A DNA stretch of 64,000 bases from Bifidobacterium miconis (GTDB taxonomy: Bacteria > Actinomycetota > Actinomycetes > Actinomycetales > Bifidobacteriaceae). The position numbers were made by a program, and so were the translations under genes. The notes under the pieces were generated by a model that was not told the origin of the DNA, did no database searches, and worked only from the letters and a program-made list of their open reading frames with translations. Shown one piece after another: positions 8,657 to 17,280 of this stretch. Position 1 is the stretch's first letter. Each line of letters begins with the position of its first letter. The stretch lies in the NCBI RefSeq assembly GCF_019331735.1, contig NZ_JAHBBH010000001.1, positions 124,001-188,000 of the forward strand, read 5' to 3'.

Positions 8657-10108
8657 ATGGGTACGCTGGCTGAAACGCTGGGCACGCCGCTTGGCGTCGT
8701 CGAATGGTTCGTCTACCTGCTGGCCGCGGTCATGTTCGTGATCGGCCTGCACCTGATGAACTCTCCCAAAACCGCCCGTCGCGGCAACATGATCTCCGCC
8801 GCCGGCATGATCATGGCCTGCGTCATGGCGTTCATCGTGCTGTTCGTCGGCGAGATCGGCAACGGTTTCCAGCACGGCGTCGCCGTCGCGCTGCTCATCG
8901 CCGGCATCGCGATCGGCGCGATCGTGGGCGTGTGGAGCGCCAGACAAGTCAAGATGACCGACATGCCGCAGCTCGTGTCCGTGTTCAACACGGTCGGCGG
9001 CGGCGCGGCCGCGCTCGTCGCGCTCAACGACATCCTCAACTCCGAGGAGGCAGCCGGCCCCGGCATCGTCGTGCTCATCACCGCGGGCCTGGGCATCATG
9101 ATCGGTTCGGTCACGTTCACCGGCTCGCTCGTCGCCGCAGGCAAGCTGCAGGGCGTCAAGTTCCTGAAGAAGCTCACCCTGCCGGCCAAGGGCGTGTGGA
9201 ACATCGCGTTCATCGTGCTCACCGTGCTCGCGTTCGTCATGCTGTGCGTGCAGCCGTCCAATGCGGTGCTCTGGTGCATCCTGACCACCGTGTTCGCCCT
9301 GTGCTACGGCCTCGTGTTCGTCATCCCGATCGGCGGCGCCGACATGCCGGTCGTCATCTCCGTGCTCAACGCGTGCACCGGCACCGCAGTCGCCATGAGC
9401 GGCCTCGCGATCAACAACATCGCGCTGATCGTCGCGGGCGCCCTGGTCGGCGCGGCCGGCGTGACCCTGTCGCTCGCCATGAGCAAGGCCATGAACCGTC
9501 CGCTCATGAGCGTGCTTGCCGGCGGATTCGGCGGCGGCTCCGACGCGGCCGGTTCGGCCGAAGGCCCCGAGGGCACCATGAAGGAGACCACCGCCGACGA
9601 CGTGGCCGTCCAGCTCGTCTACGCCGACAAGGTCATCTTCGTGCCCGGCTTCGGCCTGGCGCAGGCGCAGGCGCAGCGCGAGCTCGCCGACCTGGGCGAA
9701 CTGCTCAAGGGCCACGGCGTCGAGGTCGAATACGCGATCCACCCGGTCGCCGGCCGCATGCCCGGCCACATGAACGTGCTGCTCGCCGAGGCCAACGTGC
9801 CCTATGAGGAGCTCGTCGACCTCGACGACATCAACCCGCAGTTCCCGACCGCGAACGTCGCGCTCGTCGTCGGCGCGAACGACGTGACCAACCCGGCCGC
9901 ACGGCGACCCGGCACCCCGGTTTCCGGCATGCCGATCCTCGACGTCGACAAGGCGCAGAATGTCGTCGTCATGAAGCGCGGCCGCGGCAAGGGCTACGCC
10001 GGCATCGAAAACGAGCTGTACTTCAAGGACAACACGCAGATGCTGTTCGGCGACGCAAAGGCGGGACTGCAAGCGGTTATCGCCGCCGTCAAGGAGCTCA
10101 TCGCGTAA
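8657..10108 (+). CDS. pntB: NAD(P) transhydrogenase beta subunit
   Basis: A 483-residue subunit: nine or so transmembrane helices up to about residue 280, then the NADP(H)-binding dIII domain from about residue 315, with VIFVPGFGLAQAQAQ, HPVAGRMPGHMNVLLAEA, VGANDVTNPAAR and MKRGRGKGYAG, all hallmarks of PntB. It completes the transhydrogenase with PntAA and PntAB. The stop codon lies inside an inverted repeat whose other arm is about 75 bases downstream. Confidence 0.97.
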   Translation: MGTLAETLGTPLGVVEWFVYLLAAVMFVIGLHLMNSPKTARRGNMISAAGMIMACVMAFIVLFVGEIGNGFQHGVAVALLIAGIAIGAIVGVWSARQVKMTDMPQLVSVFNTVGGGAAALVALNDILNSEEAAGPGIVVLITAGLGIMIGSVTFTGSLVAAGKLQGVKFLKKLTLPAKGVWNIAFIVLTVLAFVMLCVQPSNAVLWCILTTVFALCYGLVFVIPIGGADMPVVISVLNACTGTAVAMSGLAINNIALIVAGALVGAAGVTLSLAMSKAMNRPLMSVLAGGFGGGSDAAGSAEGPEGTMKETTADDVAVQLVYADKVIFVPGFGLAQAQAQRELADLGELLKGHGVEVEYAIHPVAGRMPGHMNVLLAEANVPYEELVDLDDINPQFPTANVALVVGANDVTNPAARRPGTPVSGMPILDVDKAQNVVVMKRGRGKGYAGIENELYFKDNTQMLFGDAKAGLQAVIAAVKELIA

Positions 10109-10198
10109 TGGAGCGTGCTGCGTTGCTCGACACTCGACGTACCTTCGTACGCCTTCGTGCCGTGCGCCTTGCCGACGCACGCATTACGCAATGAGCTC
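10094..10198. repeat. Inverted repeat overlapping the pntB 3' end
   Basis: GAGCTCATCGCGTAATG, containing the pntB stop, is repeated inverted with one mismatch at 10182-10198. The stem continues imperfectly into GCGTGC/GCACGC, and a smaller hairpin CGTAC-cttc-GTACG sits in the loop. Confidence 0.8.
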
Positions 10199-10229
10199 GC
10201 ATTCATCCACGTAGCGTAATCTCGCAAGA

Positions 10230-10270
10230 AAGGGCGGCTTCCTCTCGAACCAACGAGGGAAGCCGCCCTT
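10230..10270. terminator. Bidirectional terminator between pntB and the hydrolase
   Basis: A stem of AAGGGCGGCTTCC paired with GGAAGCCGCCCTT (extended by CTC/GAG with one bulge), flanked by A-rich and T-rich ends, lies between the convergent genes. Confidence 0.85.
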
Positions 10271-10276
10271 GTCGTT

Positions 10277-11284
10277 TTACAGTCCGAACACGCCGCGGAC
10301 GAAGCCGGTGACCTTGCGCCAGTAAACGTCCGGCGCGGTGCTGGCGCTCATTGTGTGGCCCGCGCCGGGCACGAGCAGCTTCTCGCGATGGATGCTCGCG
10401 CAGGCGGCGTAGTTGCGATTGAGAGAAGCGGGGGAGACGAAGTCGTCCGCGCCTCCGTGAACGAACAGCATCGGGATCGTGGCGTGACGCAGCGCCCCCG
10501 TGCATGACGCGTCCTCGAACCGATAGCCGGCGTGCCGACGGCACACACGGCTCGCGAGCCCGACCATCAGCGACGCCAGGGGCCGGGGCAGACGGAACAT
10601 CGTCATCGCCGTATCGGTGAACTGGCGAACCGTCGACGAATAGCCGCAGTCGCAGACCGCGGCGACCACGTTGCGCGGCAGGCGGGCATCGCCGGCCGTC
10701 ATCATCACCGTCGCCGCGCCCATCGAATTGCCGTGCAGCAGCAAGCGTGCCCGAGCATCGGCCTTCACGATCAGATCGATCCAATCCAGCAGATCGAAGT
10801 GCTCCAGCCAACCCATGCCGATATAGCGCCCCTCGCTCAGCTCGTGCGCGCGCAACGCCGGCACCAGCACCGTGAACCCGAGCTTCGCGTAATGATGCGC
10901 CCATTTCGCCATCTCTCGCGGTTCGCCGGTATAGCCGTGGCAGCAGACCGCATACATGTGGGGCGTCGGCGACGCGCAATCCGGGTCGAGCAGCCATCCG
11001 TGCAGCAGCAGTCCGTCACGGCTGCGCAGCGTGACCGGCTGCTTTGCCTCGTCGAACCACGCTTCCGACCGCGCGATGTCGTCGGCGTCACGCACGGGAG
11101 ACTGATCGTCGCCGTAGCCGCTGCCGGATTCGGGCTGACGGTTCGGAATCGACCACGGTTTCTTCGTATCGAGCGCGAAACGGAACAGCACGTGCGCGGC
11201 GACGATCGTCGAGCCGACGGCGATTCCGGCCGCCGCAGCGGACGCCCCCAGCGCAATCATCGTGGTTTTGGTGGTCTGCCTCAT
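10277..11284 (-). CDS. Alpha/beta hydrolase, membrane-anchored
   Basis: A 335-residue alpha/beta-hydrolase-fold protein. A hydrophobic N-terminal helix (about residues 8-35) suggests a signal anchor, placing the enzyme outside the membrane. The nucleophile elbow is HGNSMGA, with an acid at GGADDFV and a terminal histidine at PGAGHT, so the Ser-Asp-His triad is complete. The substrate is unknown; the arrangement is that of the BAAT/YqkD-like extracellular esterases. The ATG at 11284 has GAGG at fair spacing. The gene is divergent from rplY and convergent with pntB. Confidence 0.85.
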   Translation of the reverse strand: MRQTTKTTMIALGASAAAAGIAVGSTIVAAHVLFRFALDTKKPWSIPNRQPESGSGYGDDQSPVRDADDIARSEAWFDEAKQPVTLRSRDGLLLHGWLLDPDCASPTPHMYAVCCHGYTGEPREMAKWAHHYAKLGFTVLVPALRAHELSEGRYIGMGWLEHFDLLDWIDLIVKADARARLLLHGNSMGAATVMMTAGDARLPRNVVAAVCDCGYSSTVRQFTDTAMTMFRLPRPLASLMVGLASRVCRRHAGYRFEDASCTGALRHATIPMLFVHGGADDFVSPASLNRNYAACASIHREKLLVPGAGHTMSASTAPDVYWRKVTGFVRGVFGL

Positions 11285-11335
11285 CGCATCCTCGATTCCA
11301 TATGCGGACCAAACGGGTCCCATTCTTCTTGCGCG

Positions 11336-11383
11336 TGGCGGTTTTCGCTCGCTGGACGCTGCGCCAGCGAGCGAAAACCGCCA
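11336..11383. repeat. Perfect 20-bp inverted repeat in the hydrolase/rplY intergenic region
   Basis: TGGCGGTTTTCGCTCGCTGG and its exact complement flank an eight-base loop. It lies 52 bases upstream of the hydrolase start, between divergent genes, and has no T-tract, so a simple terminator role is unlikely. Confidence 0.9.
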
Positions 11384-11528
11384 TAACGCGACTGCTGCAC
11401 TCCATTGTAGGCCCGTCATGTCTAGCATGTCCGCCACCCGTGTATACTAAATTGCTGTTGCTTTGGCGAGGGAAGGCGCAGCTCGTAAGAGTCCCGTTCT
11501 TCCGTAATCGACTCGGCGTATGGCTCAC

Positions 11529-11597
11529 CTCCTTGGTGCGTTCTGCGACGCGTCGTGGCGTCAAACAGACAGAACGACAAGTAACACAACCAAGGAG
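11529..11597 (+). promoter_or_regulatory. rplY mRNA leader with anti-Shine-Dalgarno pairing
   Basis: CTCCTTGGT at 11529-11537 is exactly complementary to ACCAAGGAG at 11589-11597, which is the rplY ribosome binding site. Just inside, GTTCTG (11540) can pair with CAGAAC (11570), giving a long closed stem. A -10-like TATACT lies at 11443-11448. Confidence 0.6.
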
Positions 11598-11604
11598 ACC
11601 AATT

Positions 11605-12234
11605 ATGGCTACCACCATCAAGCTTGAGGGCGAAGTCCGCGACGAGTTCGGCAAGGGCGCTGCCCGCCGCATGCGCGTCGCCAAGCAGATCCCGGCCACC
11701 ATCTACGCCGGCGGCGAGACCCCGGCGTTCGTCAAGCTCCCGATGAAGGAGACCACCCTGTCCCTGCGTCACACCAACGCGCTGTTCTCCATCGCGTTCG
11801 GTGGCGAGACCAAGCTGGCCGTCGTCAAGGACGTGCAGCGCAACCCCGTCAAGCGCATCGTCGAGCACATCGACTTCTACGAGGTCAAGGCCGGCGAGAA
11901 GATCGACGTCGAGGTCCCGGTGTTCGTTGAGGGCACCCCGAAGGGCGTTGCCGTCGCGTTCGTCGACGTGCAGGAGCTCAAGGTTCGCGCCGACGTCGCC
12001 AACCTGCCGGAGAAGATCGTCGTGAACGTCGACGGCCTGACCGACGGCACCAAGGTCCTGCTCAAGGACGTCGTCCTGCCGGAGGGCGTCGAGCTCGACA
12101 TGGATGACCTCGAGGAGTCCGTCGTCACCGTCGAGGTGCCGGAGGATGCCACCGAGTCCACCGCCGCCCCGGAGGCCGCCGCCGATGCCGCTCCGGCTGA
12201 CGCCGCTGCCGCTCCGGCCGCCGACGCCAAGTGA
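11605..12234 (+). CDS. rplY: 50S ribosomal protein L25, CTC form
   Basis: A 209-residue L25/general stress protein Ctc. The N-terminal L25 domain (about residues 1-95; begins MATTIKLEGEVRDEFGKGAA) binds 5S rRNA, followed by the TL5/CTC C-terminal beta domain and an Ala/Pro-rich tail of about 30 residues. AAGGAG stands eight bases before the ATG, so the longer upstream-open frame was rejected. The leader can fold over this ribosome binding site, which may provide autoregulation. Confidence 0.96.
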   Translation: MATTIKLEGEVRDEFGKGAARRMRVAKQIPATIYAGGETPAFVKLPMKETTLSLRHTNALFSIAFGGETKLAVVKDVQRNPVKRIVEHIDFYEVKAGEKIDVEVPVFVEGTPKGVAVAFVDVQELKVRADVANLPEKIVVNVDGLTDGTKVLLKDVVLPEGVELDMDDLEESVVTVEVPEDATESTAAPEAAADAAPADAAAAPAADAK

Positions 12235-12307
12235 TCTTCCCGATCATTCGCCGGTCCATTGATCGGCTGATTGGCTGATCGACGGATCGCGTCGAACTGA
12301 TCATGGG

Positions 12308-12342
12308 AAAGCCCGTACAGGCCAACTTGTACGGGCTTTTTC
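12308..12342 (+). terminator. Rho-independent terminator of rplY
   Basis: AAAGCCCGTACA pairs with TGTACGGGCTTT, followed by T residues. The remaining 217 bases up to ilvE show no further gene. Confidence 0.93.
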
Positions 12343-12559
12343 CGTATGAGGGAGGGGTGCGTCGTCCGCCGACTGCCCCGCCGTTTGCCTCCATTCATAA
12401 TGTGAAACTCTCGCACACGCCGAAGCCGGTGTGTGAGAAAGTAAACACCAGAAGTTGGCGCCACAAGCGCCGACTGCACCTATCGGCACATGCCGGCCGC
12501 GGTTCACGCAGCACAACGACGATCACGGCGGGCATCTGTACACACAAAAGAAGTTAGCA

Positions 12560-13687
12560 ATGACTGAACAATCTCATCACGATCCCGCGGCGCTTGACAA
12601 GCTCACCGAGCCGTTCACCGTCCTGCCGAACGACAATCCGGCCTCCGACGCGAAGCGCAACGAACTCATCGACAAGCCGGCCTTCGGCCAGGTCTTCTCC
12701 GACAACATGGCCCACATGACGTGGACCAAGGGCGAGGGCTGGGGTGACCGCCGCATCGAGCCGTACGCGCCGCTCAAGATGGACCCGGGCGCTTCCGTGC
12801 TGCACTATGCGCAGGAGTGCTTCGAGGGCCTCAAGGCGTACCGTCACGCCGACGGCTCCACGTGGCTGTTCCGTCCGGACGCGAACGCCGAGCGTTTCCA
12901 GAACTCTGCCAAGCGCCTGTACCTGCCGGAGCTGCCGATTGACGACTTCATCGGCTCCGTGGCGGCGCTCGTCAAGCGTGATGTGAACTGGGTTCCGTCC
13001 CGCCGCGAGTACACGCTGTACATGCGTCCGTTCATGTTCGCCTCCGAGCCGTTCCTCGGCGTGCGCGCCCCGCAGGAGGTCGACTACTGCGTGATCGCCT
13101 CCCCGTCTGGCCCGTACTTCCCGGGCGGTGTCAAGCCGGTGAGCATCTGGGTGGAAGACAAGTGGTTCCGCACCGGCCCCGGCGGCACCGGCTTCGCCAA
13201 GTGCGGCGGCAACTACGCCGCCTCCCTGCTCGGCGAGTACACGGGCATCGCCAACGGCTGCGAGCAGGTGTGCTTCGTGGACGCGGCCACCAAGACCTAT
13301 CTTGAGGAGCTTGGCGGCATGAACATGATGGTCGTGCACAAGGACGGCCACGTCGAGACCCCGTCGCTGACCGGCAACATCCTGCCGGGCGTCACCCGCC
13401 GCTCGCTGATCCAGCTGCTGCAGGACGACGGCCACGACGTTGTCGAGACCATGATTGCGCTCGACCAGCTGCTCGAGGACATCAAGTCCGGCGAGGTCAC
13501 CGAGGTGTTCGCCTGCGGTACCGCCGCCATCATCACTCCGATCGGCCGCTTCAAGTCCGAGAAGTTCGACGTGACCGTCGCCGACGGCGGCTCCGGCGAG
13601 CTGACCGTGGCGCTGCGCAACCAGCTGCTCGGCATCCAGCTCGGCGAGATCGAGGATCCGCACAACTGGATGTGGAAAGTGTGCTGA
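12560..13687 (+). CDS. ilvE: Branched-chain amino acid aminotransferase
   Basis: A 375-residue class IV PLP-dependent aminotransferase, of the longer eukaryote-like BCAT type usual in actinobacteria. Family segments include HYAQECFEGLKAYR, YMRPFMFASEP, the FAKCGGNYAASLL stretch with the PLP lysine, and FACGTAAIITPIGR near the C-terminus. It interconverts valine, leucine and isoleucine with their 2-oxo acids using glutamate/2-oxoglutarate. The ATG at 12560 has only a weak AAAGAAG upstream; the frame is open further upstream, but those 35 codons do not resemble the family. Confidence 0.96.
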   Translation: MTEQSHHDPAALDKLTEPFTVLPNDNPASDAKRNELIDKPAFGQVFSDNMAHMTWTKGEGWGDRRIEPYAPLKMDPGASVLHYAQECFEGLKAYRHADGSTWLFRPDANAERFQNSAKRLYLPELPIDDFIGSVAALVKRDVNWVPSRREYTLYMRPFMFASEPFLGVRAPQEVDYCVIASPSGPYFPGGVKPVSIWVEDKWFRTGPGGTGFAKCGGNYAASLLGEYTGIANGCEQVCFVDAATKTYLEELGGMNMMVVHKDGHVETPSLTGNILPGVTRRSLIQLLQDDGHDVVETMIALDQLLEDIKSGEVTEVFACGTAAIITPIGRFKSEKFDVTVADGGSGELTVALRNQLLGIQLGEIEDPHNWMWKVC

Positions 13688-13714
13688 TAATCATTCTTAT
13701 TAACGGATGATTGG

Positions 13715-13753
13715 AAAGCCCTTGCAAACGCCCAATGTTTGCAAGGGCTTTTT
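13715..13753. terminator. Bidirectional terminator between ilvE and sbcC
   Basis: AAAGCCCTTGCAAAC pairs with GTTTGCAAGGGCTTT around a short loop, with T-rich and A-rich flanks; it serves the convergent genes. Confidence 0.93.
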
Positions 13754-13769
13754 CGATATCGTACGTGTA

Positions 13770-16700
13770 TCAGGCGATGACGTCGAGGCGGCTTTCGCCG
13801 TCGGGCGTGACGCGGCTGACGGAGATGCGCTCGGCGATCTGGTCTTTGAGCCAGTCGACGTGCGAAATGATGCCGATGTCCCTGTTGCGGGAGATGCGGC
13901 GCAGCATGTCCACCACGTCGTTCAGATACTCGCCGGACAGCGTGCCGAACCCCTCGTCCACGAACAGCGTATCCATCGCCACGCCGCCGTTCTCCGCTTG
14001 GATGATGTCGGCGAGCGCCAGAGCGAGCGCCAGCGATACGAAGAACGTTTCACCGCCGGACAGGGTGACGGGGTTGCGTTCCTGTTCGGTGCGCCGGTCG
14101 AACACGGTGATGGCCAGTCCGAGTTTCTTGTTGCGGCCGGCGGAGGCGTCGGCATTGTCATCGAGCCGTAGTTCGTAGATGCCGCCTTGGATGTCGGCCA
14201 GCAGTTCGTTCGCCCGGTCGAGCACGTCGCGGAACCGCGCGGTGACGGCGTAGGTGATCAGGGACATTTTTCGCTTGGCCATCGATGCGGAGTTCGTTTC
14301 GGCGTTCGTCAGTGCGGACATGGATTGCAGCGGCTCGAACCGTTCCCTGAGTTTTTGCCACGCGTCGGCATGGCCGTCGAGGTCGTGCAGTGCGCGCTCC
14401 CAGCCGTCCCCGAGCGTGCGGATGCTGCCGTATTCGGTGTTGGCCGTGTTCAGCCGGTCGTTGGCCTGCTGCCGTGCGATGCGGAACGCTTCGATGTCGA
14501 GTGCGGCGATGGCGTCGCCCAATGCGGTGAGTGTGCCGTTGTCGCGGACGGATACCGGTTCGGCGGCAGACGCATCGCGATTGGAGTCGTTCGCGTCATG
14601 CGCGCGCGCGGCTCGGTCGGTTTCGTCCAGCGTGGATGACGGATCGGGCAGTTGCAATACCGAACGCATGTTGCCGCTCAATTCGGAAACAAGGGATTGC
14701 AGCGTGGCGCGGGAGCGGTTGAGATTGGCCCGGGCCGCCGTCACCTGATTCTGATACCGGTCGATCCGTTCGTGCAGTTCGGCCGCGACGTCGTCTGCCA
14801 AACAGGCCTGCTGCGCATCCTCCGCGGAGTCGAATCGGCTGCCGTGCACCAAATCGGTTAATGTGCGTTCCGTCTCGCCGAGAGCGTATGCAAGGGCGTC
14901 CACTTGGGTTTGTTGCTCGATGCGACGCTTGTCCAGCGCGTCGTATTCGTCGATGCGACGCTGCAGTTGCTCGGCATGTTTGCCCTGTGCTTCGGCTTCG
15001 GCAAGCTTGTGCTGCGCCAGTTCGCGATCCTGCCGCACCGAAGCCGTCGTATAGCCTTCGGCGCGCCGGCGATCGGCTTCCATGCGCTCGCGGGCGGCGC
15101 GTTCATCCGTTTCGGCGCCGGTCTGCTGTTTTTCCGCGGCTGTCACGGCTTCGATGGCCGCATTAACCGCTTTCTTACTGCGCATCAGTTCCTCGCGCCG
15201 CCTGCGCACGTCGTCCAAGTCGACGATCCGCTGTTGCAGTTCATCGATGCGCTGTCGGGCTTCCTCGACGGAAAGCGATTCGGCCTGCTGCCGCTCGGAT
15301 TCCAACATGCCGTTCGACTGCTGCAGTTGGACATACGCGTCTTGAGTGTGCTTGCGGGCGTGCTCGAACCGTTCCTTGAGCGATTCCAGTTCGCGGCTGC
15401 TGTGTTCGTCGTCCGGCTTGACGGCGAGTTTCGGATGATGCTCGCTGCCGCACACCGGACATGCTTCGCCCTCGACCAGACCTTCGGCGTACTGCGCTGC
15501 GCCGGAATCCCTGACCGACTGTTCCACCAGCTGCACGGTGCGCTCGGCGTCATGTTCGGCTTGCCGGGCTTCGTCAAGCTGCCGCTGTTGCGCAGGGATC
15601 AGAACCGTCAGCTGTTCGGCGCGCTGAGCGTGCTGCAGCAGTTCCTCGCCGCGCGCGAGCTGGTCGCGAAGCCCCTGCTCTCCGCCAAGACGCTGATCCG
15701 TGTTCTGGATTTCTTCGTCCAGTGATTCCGGCGACTGCATATGCTCCAGCGCGGTTCGTCGTTCCTGTACTTCGGCCCGCGCCTTGTCCAGCGCGTTGAG
15801 AGCCTGAGCATGACGTTGCCGCGACTGTTCGGCCTCGGCAATGAGACGTTCATGCGTGTCGGCCTGTTCCAGGTCCTTGCGTGCGGCCTCCGTGCCGGCG
15901 GCGGCTTTGACCGCCTGTTCACGTTCGTCCGCCATCGACTGGCGGGCGGGATAGGCGTGAAGCTCGTCCGTTGTGGCGCTGAGCTGTCGTTTGCGCTGCT
16001 CGAGTTCGCCGAGCTGCTTGGCTCGCTCACGTTGCTGCGCGACGATGGGCTTGGCCTCGTCGCTGCGATCAAGCGATCGTCGGTCGGCTTCGACGCTGTC
16101 ATGCTGGCTGTTGAGATTCAGCAGCGCATGAAGATCGGATGCCTCCCGATCCGCACGTTCGCGCAGACTCTCGACGGTTTGGCTGAGCAGCTGAGCATGT
16201 TCGGCGGCGCGTTCGGCTTCTTCCACCGCGCGTTTGCCGTCCGTTAGGCGTTGGGCGAGCATCGCGCTCACCCTGCCGGTCGTCTCGTCGATAATGGCGC
16301 GAATCTGCTCCGGCGAATGCAGCGGAACGTTGATCGTTCCGGCATCGGTCAGGCCCCACGGTGCATTGTCGGAAACCAGGGCACCCGTCTCATTCGTCTC
16401 GCGCATGTTGTCCGCATCGTCATACGTGCGGGCTCTGTCAGTCGCGGTGACGTCGGCTGTACCGTTGACGCCACTGTCATCAGATGATCCGTCGGATGAT
16501 GCGTCGCCGTTCGGTTGCGCGATGCTCCCGATCTGGCGCGCGACGCTGCGAGCGTGCATGATGCTGGAGACCAGCGCCGTGTCCCTGTTCGCGACATCCT
16601 TGCGCATGGCATTGCACCGGTCCTTGAGCTCGTCCTGAATCCGCTGGTAGACTTCAGCGCCAAGCAGATCCTTGATGAGATTGGTGCGGTCCTCGGGATT

Positions 16701-17279
16701 CATGCGCAGAAAGGCGGAGAACTGGCCCTGCGCCAGCATGATGGTTCTGCCGAACTGCCTGCGATCAAGGCCGATGATGCGCGTGATCTCCTCTCCCGCC
16801 TCCTTTTCCCGGGTGGTGATTTCCTTGCGATGATCGGCCGCTTCGGCATAGTCGAAATACCGTTGCGGATCGTTGGCGGCGGTCTCCACCAGCCCGGCAA
16901 TGCCCGTATCGACGCGCATCAAACTGACCTTGGAGGCATGGTTCGTGAACCCCTTGCCGTTGGACTTCGGCTGTTCGTATGCCGGGGAACGGCGGACCTC
17001 ATAGTATTCATCGCCGGACGCGAACATCAGATCGACATAGGTTTCCGTACGGTCGTTCATCAGGAACCGGGAACGGAAGCGCTGCTTGGATTCGCCGTCC
17101 TCGCCGTTCGACGTCGCACCGTACAGGGCAAAGGTCAGGCAGTCCAGAATCGTGGTTTTGCCCGCACCCGTCTCGCCGTCGATCAGAAACATGTGCGAAC
17201 TGGTCAACGCGGCGAAATCAATCGCAAATTCCCCCTTGTACGGGCCCACTCCCTGAAACTTCATGGCAATCAGCTTCAT
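13770..17279 (-). CDS. sbcC: Exonuclease subunit SbcC (SMC-like ATPase)
   Basis: A 1169-residue SMC-family ATPase. Walker A GETGAGKTT is near residue 36, two long coiled-coil arms (about 200-600 and 640-1030) flank the zinc hook CPVCG at residue 607, and the ABC signature LSGGETFFVSLALALALAD plus Walker B TLFVDEGFG are near the C-terminus. With SbcD it forms the Mre11-Rad50-like complex that opens hairpins and processes DNA ends. The ATG follows the sbcD stop by one base. Confidence 0.96.
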   Translation of the reverse strand: MKLIAMKFQGVGPYKGEFAIDFAALTSSHMFLIDGETGAGKTTILDCLTFALYGATSNGEDGESKQRFRSRFLMNDRTETYVDLMFASGDEYYEVRRSPAYEQPKSNGKGFTNHASKVSLMRVDTGIAGLVETAANDPQRYFDYAEAADHRKEITTREKEAGEEITRIIGLDRRQFGRTIMLAQGQFSAFLRMNPEDRTNLIKDLLGAEVYQRIQDELKDRCNAMRKDVANRDTALVSSIMHARSVARQIGSIAQPNGDASSDGSSDDSGVNGTADVTATDRARTYDDADNMRETNETGALVSDNAPWGLTDAGTINVPLHSPEQIRAIIDETTGRVSAMLAQRLTDGKRAVEEAERAAEHAQLLSQTVESLRERADREASDLHALLNLNSQHDSVEADRRSLDRSDEAKPIVAQQRERAKQLGELEQRKRQLSATTDELHAYPARQSMADEREQAVKAAAGTEAARKDLEQADTHERLIAEAEQSRQRHAQALNALDKARAEVQERRTALEHMQSPESLDEEIQNTDQRLGGEQGLRDQLARGEELLQHAQRAEQLTVLIPAQQRQLDEARQAEHDAERTVQLVEQSVRDSGAAQYAEGLVEGEACPVCGSEHHPKLAVKPDDEHSSRELESLKERFEHARKHTQDAYVQLQQSNGMLESERQQAESLSVEEARQRIDELQQRIVDLDDVRRRREELMRSKKAVNAAIEAVTAAEKQQTGAETDERAARERMEADRRRAEGYTTASVRQDRELAQHKLAEAEAQGKHAEQLQRRIDEYDALDKRRIEQQTQVDALAYALGETERTLTDLVHGSRFDSAEDAQQACLADDVAAELHERIDRYQNQVTAARANLNRSRATLQSLVSELSGNMRSVLQLPDPSSTLDETDRAARAHDANDSNRDASAAEPVSVRDNGTLTALGDAIAALDIEAFRIARQQANDRLNTANTEYGSIRTLGDGWERALHDLDGHADAWQKLRERFEPLQSMSALTNAETNSASMAKRKMSLITYAVTARFRDVLDRANELLADIQGGIYELRLDDNADASAGRNKKLGLAITVFDRRTEQERNPVTLSGGETFFVSLALALALADIIQAENGGVAMDTLFVDEGFGTLSGEYLNDVVDMLRRISRNRDIGIISHVDWLKDQIAERISVSRVTPDGESRLDVIA

Positions 17280-17280
17280 G

